In this document: piece after piece, positions 1 to 5,854 of the stretch
Position numbering within the stretch: the stretch's first letter is position 1
Layout of the letters: every line of letters starts with the position of its first letter
From: Fusobacteriaceae bacterium
Lineage (GTDB): Bacteria; Fusobacteriota; Fusobacteriia; Fusobacteriales; Fusobacteriaceae
Assembly: GCA_900764925.1 (NCBI GenBank)
Contig: CAAFPW010000018.1
Coordinates: forward strand, 1 to 15,960
Reading direction: 5' to 3'
DNA: 15,960 bases
The notes under the pieces: model-generated
Databases searched by the model: none
Seen by the model: only the letters and a program-made list of their open reading frames with translations
What the model was told of the DNA's origin: nothing
Program-made: the position numbers and the translations under genes

Positions 1-1
1 G

Positions 2-232
2 TTTATAAGATACTATTATGATTATGATTTTGATGATGGAGATTTTTTCCCACAGGATATAGATAACTATGCTAAAAAAATTTTTGGAGAAGAGAAATAT
101 TATTCTCCAGAGTTAAAGAGAGAAGCTTATTTATATCTTAACTTTGATGAAAAATATTACCAAGATATGAAAGAGGTTATAGATAAAGTTTATAATAAAT
201 GGTTAAAAGAGTTAGAAAATTACAATAATTAG
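2..232 (+). CDS. C-terminal part of an unrecognised acidic protein
   Basis: This is an open frame that enters from the left edge and ends at a TAG at 230-232, giving 76 residues of a protein whose start lies outside the window. The visible part is rich in Tyr, Asp, Glu and Lys: an Asp/Tyr-rich stretch (YYYDYDFDDGDFF) is followed by what look like amphipathic helices ending in KWLKELENYNN. There is no membrane segment and no motif that I recognise. The next gene starts 8 bases after the stop, and that gene's ribosome binding site (AGGGGA) overlaps the stop, so the two are probably co-transcribed. Function unknown. The uniform codon use and the clean stop make it very likely to be a real gene end. 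Confidence 0.7.
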   Translation, partial: FIRYYYDYDFDDGDFFPQDIDNYAKKIFGEEKYYSPELKREAYLYLNFDEKYYQDMKEVIDKVYNKWLKELENYNN

Positions 233-240
233 GGGACTTT

Positions 241-720
241 ATGGAAAATTATAAGATTGAGAGTAAGATAAATATTTTTTCTAAAGTTATAGATATATTT
301 TTAATAGGAGTTACTTGTTTTATTACTTATTTTGGAATAAAAACAGGAGTTGCTTTTTCAAAAAATAGATATACTATTTTTATAATTTTATCAGTGGTTT
401 TTTATGGTCGGATATTTATAAGAGATTTTATCTTTTATAAAACTTTAAAGATAACTCATTATGAACTTATCTTTTTTTACTTTTTTTTAAGAAAAGAAAT
501 AAGAGTTAAGAAAAAAGATATAAAAAAGATTGAGTTTATAGAGAGCGAATTTATACCTAGATTTTATATTCATTATTATAGAATTAAGATTGTTACAGAG
601 AATAAAAGTTATATTATATCTTCAAAGGATTATAGAAATTTTTGGAGTATATTAGATAAAATAGGAACGAAATTACCAAAGAGAAAAATTGAAAGTTATA
701 AGAGAAATACTGGGGTATAG
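241..720 (+). CDS. Small membrane protein with two TM helices and a PH-like tail
   Basis: A 159-residue protein with two hydrophobic segments at about residues 13-35 and 43-62. A basic, beta-rich cytoplasmic tail follows (about 68-140), with a run of Lys/Arg and Ile (RKEIRVKKKDIKKIEFI) and then alternating beta strands. Two helices followed by such a tail is the layout of small bacterial membrane proteins with a PH-like (bPH) domain, so I suggest that fold on layout alone. No catalytic residues are visible. AGGGGA just upstream is the ribosome binding site. It lies between the partial acidic gene and a broken GNAT gene, 8 and 15 bases away. Role unknown; it could be an envelope-stress or immunity-type membrane protein, but nothing in the sequence decides this. 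Confidence 0.7.
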   Translation: MENYKIESKINIFSKVIDIFLIGVTCFITYFGIKTGVAFSKNRYTIFIILSVVFYGRIFIRDFIFYKTLKITHYELIFFYFFLRKEIRVKKKDIKKIEFIESEFIPRFYIHYYRIKIVTENKSYIISSKDYRNFWSILDKIGTKLPKRKIESYKRNTGV

Positions 721-735
721 AAAGGAAGAGTTTAT

Positions 736-1179
736 TTGAAAATTTTAAAAGTGGAAACTGATAAAAAGAGATATATTGATTTATTGTTATTAGCTGATGA
801 AGAGGAAAAAATGATTGATAAATATCTTGAAAGAGGAGAGATGTATATTCTTGATGATAATGGAGTAAAGGCAGAGTGTGTAGTAACTAATGAAGGTAAT
901 GGAGTATTGGAGATAAAAAATATTGCTGTATTTCCTCAATATTAAAGACAAGATTATGGAAAAAAGTTGATAGAGTTTATAATAGAAAAGTATTCAAAAG
1001 AGTATTCGATTATACAAGTAGGAACAGGAGATAGTCTAACTACTATTCCTTTTTATGAAAAGTGTGGATTTAAAAGATCACATATTATAAAAAATTTTTT
1101 TATTAAAAATTATGATAAACCTATAATTGAAAATGGAGTTCGATTAGTAGATATGGTATATTTGAAAAGAAAAATATAA
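736..1179 (+). pseudogene. GNAT N-acetyltransferase broken by an in-frame stop
   Basis: Read through, this frame encodes a 147-residue GNAT-fold acetyltransferase (acetyl-CoA-dependent acyl transfer, substrate unknown). A TAA at 943-945 splits it into 69 residues before and 77 after, in the same frame with no indel. The break falls exactly in the acetyl-CoA-binding motif. Before it is IKNIAVFPQY, after it RQDYGKKLIEFI; intact relatives usually read YQRxGYGKxLI. A CAA glutamine codon changed to TAA explains the stop. The conserved first Gly of Q/RxxGxG is also Asp here, a second lesion at the cofactor site. The second half keeps the family's IPFYEKCGFK helix-strand element. The start is a TTG at 736 preceded by AAAGGAAG at proper spacing. 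The two halves are unlikely to make a working enzyme unless the stop is a sequencing error. Confidence 0.85.
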
Positions 1180-1220
1180 AATCTAGTTAGAACAGACTCA
1201 TAAAAAAGTGAGGGATTGAG

Positions 1221-1625
1221 ATGATTTTTACTATTGAAAGGATTTTTGATTTTGATTTAAAAATAGTGTGGGATATTGTAACAAATTTAAAAAAATATCA
1301 TTGGAGAAGTGATATTTCGAGAGTGGATCTAATTAATGAAAAAAAGTTTGTAGAGATTACAAAGAATGGATATCTAACAACTTTTACAATTATTAAAGAG
1401 GAAAAATATAAATATTGGGAGTTCAAAGTTGATAATTCAAATATGGAAGGGGTTTGGAAAGGAGAATTTTTAACTGAGAATGGAAAGACTAAAGTAAGAT
1501 TTATAGAAAATTTAAAAGCTAAAAAAATATGGTTGATTCCTGTTTTAAAAATTTATGTAAAAAGACAACAGAAAATATATATGAGAGATTTGGAAAAATA
1601 TTTATATAAAAATTCCAAAAATTAG
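1221..1625 (+). CDS. SRPBCC-fold (START-like) small protein
   Basis: A 134-residue soluble protein. It starts with a beta strand (IFTIERIFDFDLKIVWDIV), continues with a Trp-containing helix and loop, a series of beta strands, and ends in a long helix (about 105-130). The pattern 'strand, F..D...VWD.VTNL..Y..W' followed by 'KYWEFKVD...MEGVWKGEF' is typical of the SRPBCC/polyketide-cyclase-like ligand-binding fold. No catalytic set is diagnostic in this family; members bind hydrophobic ligands in a deep cavity. The ribosome binding site is GAGGG about eight bases upstream. It stands between the broken GNAT gene and an NTF2-like gene in the accessory block. The fold call is reasonably sure; ligand and role cannot be told. 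Confidence 0.7.
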   Translation: MIFTIERIFDFDLKIVWDIVTNLKKYHWRSDISRVDLINEKKFVEITKNGYLTTFTIIKEEKYKYWEFKVDNSNMEGVWKGEFLTENGKTKVRFIENLKAKKIWLIPVLKIYVKRQQKIYMRDLEKYLYKNSKN

Positions 1626-1726
1626 AGAGAATAAGAGAAAAATTTATATATAAAAATGACATAATTTATGATGAATGCATTTATGAAAAATTAGAATAGA
1701 GTTTGAATATATAAAGTGAGGTTAAA

Positions 1727-2149
1727 ATGAGTGAGAAAATTTATATAGAAAGAGAAAGCAAAGTTAGATTGTGGTTTGAAATGTGGTTACAAAAAGAAAA
1801 TAAGGGTATAGAAGAAATATTTTCAGAATCAGCAATTTATATAGAAAGTTGGGGACCTCAATATGATAATTTATCAGAAATTACTTATTGGTTTAATGAG
1901 TGGAATCAAAGAGGAACAGTAAAAAAATGGGATATATTAGAGTTTACTCACAATAAAGATAAAACTTTTGTTGAGTGGAAATTTTTTTGTGAAATGAATA
2001 ATGGAGAAATACAAAAGTTTGATGGTATTTCTATAATAAAATGGAATGATTTTAATAAAATTATCTATTTAAAAGAGTTTGGGTGTAATGATGATACTTA
2101 TAACCCTTATGAAGAAAAAAGAAAATCTAAAAAGCATAATTGGTTTTAG
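1727..2149 (+). CDS. NTF2/SnoaL-like family protein
   Basis: A 140-residue protein of the cone-shaped alpha+beta NTF2-like fold. An N-terminal helix (residues 5-22, RESKVRLWFEMWLQKE) leads into 'IEEIFSESAIYIESWGPQYDNLSEITYWFNEWNQRG', the usual layout in which a first strand carries the cavity residues and a helix follows. Three long strands come next (WDILEFTH, FVEWKFFCEM, ISIIKWND), then 'IIYLKEFGC', and the C-terminus is basic. Such proteins are small-molecule isomerases, cyclases or binding proteins, or immunity and accessory proteins. The cavity is unusually rich in Trp and Glu, but I see no Asp-His pair that would name a reaction. GTGAGG lies upstream of the ATG. The preceding 101-base gap is the largest in this part of the block, so a promoter could lie there, though I could not define one. 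Confidence 0.72.
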   Translation: MSEKIYIERESKVRLWFEMWLQKENKGIEEIFSESAIYIESWGPQYDNLSEITYWFNEWNQRGTVKKWDILEFTHNKDKTFVEWKFFCEMNNGEIQKFDGISIIKWNDFNKIIYLKEFGCNDDTYNPYEEKRKSKKHNWF

Positions 2150-2164
2150 ATATAGGGAGTAAAA

Positions 2165-2722
2165 ATGAAAAAATTAGATGACATAAAACTTGGAAAATTT
2201 TTAAGTCTTATTCTTAGACATAAACCAGAAACAGTAGGAATAACTTTAGATAAAAATGGTTGGGTAGATGTAAAAGAATTAATAGAAAAAATAAAACTTT
2301 CTGGAAGATATATTGATATGGAAATACTAGAAAGAATAGTTAGAGAAAATAATAAGAAGAGATACTCTTTTGATGAAAAGAAAGAAAAAATAAGAGCTAA
2401 TCAAGGACACTCTATTGAAGTAGAGTTAAATTTAAAAGAGATGGTACCTCCAACTATTCTATATCATGGAACAGCAACTAGATTTTTGGAAAGTATTAGA
2501 GAAAAAGGAATAATAAAAGGGAATAGGCAATATGTTCATCTCTCTAAGGATATAGAAACAGCCAGAAATGTTGGGAAAAGACATGGAGAAGTAGTTATTT
2601 TACCAATAGACATAGAGGGGTTAAAGAAAATTGGACATAAATTTTATCTATCAGAGAATAATGTTTGGTTGAGTGATGATATTCCTAGTAAATATATACT
2701 ATGGGATAAGATTATTTATTAA
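2165..2722 (+). CDS. kptA: RNA 2'-phosphotransferase KptA/Tpt1
   Basis: A 185-residue enzyme of the Tpt1/KptA family. It transfers an internal RNA 2'-phosphate to NAD+, giving ADP-ribose 1'',2''-cyclic phosphate, nicotinamide and a 2'-OH RNA. In yeast this finishes tRNA splicing; the bacterial substrate is not known. The family's four catalytic or binding residues are all visible: R18-H19 in the N-terminal winged-helix RNA-binding lobe (ILRHKPE), R77 in IRANQGHS, and R121 in RQYVHLS. The NAD+-binding HGT is at 101-103, and the C-terminal ADP-ribosyltransferase lobe ends normally. Length is standard. The ribosome binding site GGGAG is close upstream. The gene sits 15 bases after the NTF2-like gene and 12 before a 301-residue unknown. 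An RNA ligase gene (rtcB, damaged) lies about 1.5 kb downstream. It should be active as encoded. Confidence 0.95.
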   Translation: MKKLDDIKLGKFLSLILRHKPETVGITLDKNGWVDVKELIEKIKLSGRYIDMEILERIVRENNKKRYSFDEKKEKIRANQGHSIEVELNLKEMVPPTILYHGTATRFLESIREKGIIKGNRQYVHLSKDIETARNVGKRHGEVVILPIDIEGLKKIGHKFYLSENNVWLSDDIPSKYILWDKIIY

Positions 2723-2734
2723 GAGGTAAAAATT

Positions 2735-3640
2735 ATGAGGAATATATATTGTTATCAAAGGATTGAGGGAAGATATATCCCAGGTGTTATAAAAAATGGA
2801 AATTATTTTTTTACAACAGTAGCTCTTTATGAAAATGGTGTAATTAATTGTTGGGAAAATGTGGAATTTCAGGATATTAAAGAAATAATTGATAGAGATT
2901 GGTTATGTTGTGAAATTCCAAATGGAAAAAATATTTCTATTTTTCATGTGGGGGATTATATTATAAAATCAGCTAAATGGGAGTACAACAAAGATACTTA
3001 TTATAAATCTATTATAGAAAATATAAAAGAGTTAAATCCTTATATAGAAGAAATTAACAAAATAGTTAAAAAAATTCCAAAGGAAGATTATAAAAAAGAG
3101 ATGATGGTTACTTCTACTCCATTTAAAATGGAGCATAAATCTAAATTATACAGCTGGTTTGATGGAGATGATACTTTTATTTTTTATAATTTTGAAGGAA
3201 AATTATATTTAACTACCTTAATAGCTTATGAGGATAAAACTTTTAAAATTGGAATGTTAGAAGAAAAATACTTTTCTTTAGAAGAAATAAAAGAGATGTT
3301 TGATAAAAATATTCTTACAACAGAGGTAAAAGATAAGTTTCTTATCAAAGATTTTGCAGAGATAGAAATAGAAAGTATTAATTATTTTGTAGAAAAAAGT
3401 CAAAAATTTAAAGAAATAGAAGATATGATGAAAAAAGTTTGTGAAGAAGAAACAACTCTTGAATTATGTAGAGAAGCATATTTTGAGTATTTGGCTGACC
3501 CTTGTGACTATACAAAAGAAAAGTTAAGAAAAACTTATGAAGCTGTTCCTGAACATGAAAGAATGTATTTAGGAGATATGGATTCTAAAGATTGGGACTA
3601 TCGTAGAATTTTATATTCTAATAAAAAAAGAGAGGTATAA
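2735..3640 (+). CDS. Unknown 301-residue protein with an internal duplication
   Basis: I do not recognise a named family. The protein is soluble and acidic, and contains two related units. Unit 1 (about residues 13-77) and unit 2 (about 141-212) share the pattern 'G..(F/L)TT(V/L)..YE', then '(D/E)IKE(I/M).D...L..E(I/V)' and a hydrophobic strand. A helical linker lies between them. A distinct C-terminal region (about 240-295) contains two Cys residues, ADPCDYTKEKLRKTYEAVPEH, and then ERMYLGDMDSKDWDYRRI, which looks like a conserved tail. No signal peptide or membrane helix is visible. AAGAGGT precedes the ATG. It is closely packed between kptA and a DUF2004 gene (12 and 9 bases), so it is probably translated with them. 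A binding or immunity-type role is possible but not shown. Confidence 0.75.
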   Translation: MRNIYCYQRIEGRYIPGVIKNGNYFFTTVALYENGVINCWENVEFQDIKEIIDRDWLCCEIPNGKNISIFHVGDYIIKSAKWEYNKDTYYKSIIENIKELNPYIEEINKIVKKIPKEDYKKEMMVTSTPFKMEHKSKLYSWFDGDDTFIFYNFEGKLYLTTLIAYEDKTFKIGMLEEKYFSLEEIKEMFDKNILTTEVKDKFLIKDFAEIEIESINYFVEKSQKFKEIEDMMKKVCEEETTLELCREAYFEYLADPCDYTKEKLRKTYEAVPEHERMYLGDMDSKDWDYRRILYSNKKREV

Positions 3641-3649
3641 GGAGGAACT

Positions 3650-4129
3650 ATGGATATAAAATATTTTAAAAATGTAGATTTCAATACTGATTACCTTGAA
3701 ACTACAATAGAATTTCAAAATAGGGAAATAGAGCTTGATATAAATACTGATGTAGTTCTTGGAAAAGATAGTTGGGTAAAAGAATATGAAGAATATATTT
3801 CTAAATTAGAAGTTTTCAAAGAAAAAATCGATAAAGAGATTGTAGAAGATTTTGAAAATGAAGGAATAACAAAAGAATGGGTTGATTTTCATTTGGAAGA
3901 ATTAGGAGAAGCTATCGAAGAAGAAGGATTACTTAAAGAGTGTGATAAAAAATTATCTTTAGATAGGCAAGTTCTTTCAATAATAAAACTTAGAAGAATA
4001 GGAATTTATCCTGAATATGAAGATTATGCTATTTGGGATTATATTCTTGATGATGAAATAAGTGATGAAATTTTAGTTATAGTTACTGATAAAAATGGAG
4101 AAATAGTAGATATTACTTGGGAAAGTTAA
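3650..4129 (+). CDS. DUF2004 family protein, copy 1
   Basis: A 159-residue acidic protein that I assign to DUF2004. It has an N-terminal beta region (MDIKYFKNVDFN..YLETTI), a helical middle, and the conserved C-terminal core IGIYPEYEDYAIWDYIL followed by ILVIVTDKNGEIVDITWES. The core's Tyr, Glu, Asp and Trp residues are its most constant part; no known catalytic motif matches. A paralogue lies at 8372-8848. By hand alignment the two are about half identical, with identical ends (EIVDITWES). The ribosome binding site is AAGGAGGA at ideal spacing. The function of the family is unknown. The presence of two diverged copies in one block fits a binding partner, such as immunity or recognition of varying targets, but this is inference. 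Confidence 0.8.
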   Translation: MDIKYFKNVDFNTDYLETTIEFQNREIELDINTDVVLGKDSWVKEYEEYISKLEVFKEKIDKEIVEDFENEGITKEWVDFHLEELGEAIEEEGLLKECDKKLSLDRQVLSIIKLRRIGIYPEYEDYAIWDYILDDEISDEILVIVTDKNGEIVDITWES

Positions 4130-4139
4130 AATTTCATTT

Positions 4140-4162
4140 CTCCATTAAGTTAGAGATGGAGG
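4140..4162 (+). promoter_or_regulatory. Hairpin that could mask the rtcB ribosome binding site
   Basis: CTCCAT at 4140-4145 pairs with ATGGAG at 4156-4161, across a 10-base loop. One wobble pair and one A-T pair can extend the stem outward. The right arm contains the GGAGG Shine-Dalgarno sequence (4158-4162), placed seven bases before the ATG at 4170. If it forms, it would lower initiation at the ancestral rtcB start. The stem is short and may have arisen by chance. Confidence 0.3.
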
Positions 4163-4169
4163 ATAATTT

Positions 4170-4220
4170 ATGTATAAAATAATGTCAAATAATCTGACTG
4201 ACTATGAAGCTATAAATTAA
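4170..4220 (+). pseudogene. Detached N-terminal piece of rtcB ending at a TAA
   Basis: A strong ribosome binding site (GGAGG, 4158-4162) drives an ATG at 4170 that reads only 16 residues (MYKIMSNNLTDYEAIN) to a TAA at 4218-4220. The same frame continues without a shift, through IEEINRIFNDNNIVI, into the RtcB core at 4266. In intact RtcB proteins the helix before the first catalytic strand commonly has 'A..QIEEL', so the TAA probably replaces CAA (Gln). This marks 4170 as the original start and the stop as a point mutation. Confidence 0.65.
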
Positions 4221-4265
4221 ATAGAAGAGATTAATAGAATATTTAATGACAATAATATAGTAATT

Positions 4266-5351
4266 ATGCCAGATTATCATGCTGGTAAGGGGTGTGTAGT
4301 TGGAACTACCATGCTTATAAATGATAAAGTCTGTCCTAACCATGTAGGTGTAGATATAGGATGTGGAATTGCTGGTTATAAAATAGATAAGAGATACTTT
4401 AAATTTGATATTGATAAATTAAAAGAGTTGGATAGTATTATAAGAAAATATATACCAAGTGGGTTATCAGTTAATACTAAAAAATCAAAGTTTATACCTA
4501 AAGGGTATGAGATAAAATTAAAAGCTAAAATAGATAAACAGGCTATGGATAGAGCTTATTTGAGCTTGGGAACTCTTGGGGGAGGAAATCATTTTATAGA
4601 GGTAGGAGAGAATGAGGAATGTTATATTTTATTTGTTCATTCAGGAAGTAGAAATTTAGGAGTTCAAGTGGCAAACTATCATCAAAATATAGCAATAGAT
4701 ACTTGTAATAAAGCTAGAGTAGAGTATATTTATAATCTGACTAAAAATGTAACTCCAGAAGAGAGAGAAAAGATGATAGAGGAGTATAAAAGAGAAAATC
4801 CTCATATTCCTAATGTAAGTTGTTACTTAGTGGGAAGTTATTTGGAAGATTATCTCTTTGATATGAGAGTAATGGAAGAATTTGCATGTCTAAATAGAGA
4901 GATAATGATAAAAACTATTTTAGAAAAGTTGGATATTCCCTTTATTAAAGGAAATTATATAGAGAGTACCCATAACTATATAGAGAATTATAAAGTACTT
5001 CATATATTAAGAAAAGGTGCTACTTCAGCTAAAAAGAATGAAAGAGTTATAATTCCTTTAAATATGAGAGATGGGATTATTATAGGAATAGGAAAGGGTA
5101 ACCCAGAATGGAACTATTCAGCTCCACATGGTGCTGGAAGAATTTTAAGTAGAAAAAAAGCTAAAGAGAACTTATCTTTAGAAGAATTTAGAAAAACAAT
5201 GGAAGGAATATACACTACCTGTGTATCTAATAGTACCTTAGATGAATCTCCTATGGCATATAAACCTGTGAAAGAGATTTTAGAAGTTATTGGGGATACT
5301 ATTGAGATAGAAGAAATAGTTAAACCAATCTATAATTTTAAAGCTAACTAG
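4266..5351 (+). CDS. rtcB: RtcB RNA ligase, 5' end cut off by a nonsense codon
   Basis: RtcB joins RNA ends carrying 3'-phosphate or 2',3'-cyclic phosphate to 5'-OH ends, using GTP and Mn2+ through a histidine-GMP intermediate. The surviving frame encodes 361 residues beginning exactly at the first metal-site strand (MPDYHAG, Asp3). All core motifs are present: VGVDIGCG (Asp30, Cys33), GGGNHF (His109), VHSGSRN (His125), ESTHN (His236), and SAPHGAGR with the GMP-accepting His288. The C-terminus KPIYNFKAN is complete. Missing is the first strand-helix unit, separated by the TAA at 4218-4220; read through, the gene would encode 393 residues, a usual length for the short bacterial type. The ATG at 4266 has no good ribosome binding site, so it could be translated only by re-initiation. 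Family identity is certain; activity is doubtful. It is downstream of kptA and may have served the same RNA-repair role. Confidence 0.85.
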   Translation: MPDYHAGKGCVVGTTMLINDKVCPNHVGVDIGCGIAGYKIDKRYFKFDIDKLKELDSIIRKYIPSGLSVNTKKSKFIPKGYEIKLKAKIDKQAMDRAYLSLGTLGGGNHFIEVGENEECYILFVHSGSRNLGVQVANYHQNIAIDTCNKARVEYIYNLTKNVTPEEREKMIEEYKRENPHIPNVSCYLVGSYLEDYLFDMRVMEEFACLNREIMIKTILEKLDIPFIKGNYIESTHNYIENYKVLHILRKGATSAKKNERVIIPLNMRDGIIIGIGKGNPEWNYSAPHGAGRILSRKKAKENLSLEEFRKTMEGIYTTCVSNSTLDESPMAYKPVKEILEVIGDTIEIEEIVKPIYNFKAN

Positions 5352-5376
5352 ATTTTTTAATTAGGTGAGAGGATAA

Positions 5377-5826
5377 ATGAAAAATACTAAAATTGAAAAA
5401 ATAAATAGAGAGATGTTAGATGAATGTGTAGAACTTTATATATCAGTTTTTTCAAAAGAACCGTGGAATGATGTCTATGAATCAAGAGATCAGATTATTA
5501 ATTTTTTTAAAAATCATTTGGAGAATAATTATTTTTTAGGATATATTTTAAAATTAGACAATAAAATAAAAGGAATTAGTTTAGGAATGAAAAAGCCATG
5601 GATAAATGGAATGGAGTATTATATAGATGAAATCTGTATAGAAAAAGATTTACAGAATAAAGGATATGGAAGTTTTTTTCTACAAAAAATTGAAGAAAAT
5701 TTAAAAGAGGAAAAATTAAATGCGATAATATTAAATACAGATATAAAGTTTTTAGCTTTTCAATTTTATAAAAAACATAATTTTGAGGAGATAGGGGATT
5801 TAAGAATAATGGCAAAATTAATTTAA
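5377..5826 (+). CDS. GNAT family N-acetyltransferase
   Basis: A 149-residue acetyl-CoA-dependent acetyltransferase. The N-terminal helices contain 'VFSKEPWNDVYE', a pattern often seen in GNATs resembling aminoglycoside 6'-N-acetyltransferases. The central strand YYIDEICIEKD leads into the cofactor loop LQNKGYGSFFL, with an intact Q/RxxGxG at residues 93-98. The last elements are 'AIILNTDI' and 'AFQFYKKHNFEEIG', the usual helix and strand near the acceptor site. Unlike the broken GNAT at 736-1179, every expected cofactor residue is kept. GAGAGG precedes the ATG. It follows rtcB by 25 bases and precedes the TPR gene by 28. The substrate is not deducible: a small amine, an antibiotic or a protein N-terminus are all possible. 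Confidence 0.88.
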   Translation: MKNTKIEKINREMLDECVELYISVFSKEPWNDVYESRDQIINFFKNHLENNYFLGYILKLDNKIKGISLGMKKPWINGMEYYIDEICIEKDLQNKGYGSFFLQKIEENLKEEKLNAIILNTDIKFLAFQFYKKHNFEEIGDLRIMAKLI

Positions 5827-5854
5827 TAGATAATGTTGTTAAGGAGGGGTTGTT

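Noticed and set aside
5576..5815. Minus-strand open frame of 79 codons opposite the GNAT gene
   Set aside because: It lies wholly inside a well-supported + strand gene, its product is a low-complexity Phe/Leu-rich string, and no ribosome binding site supports it.
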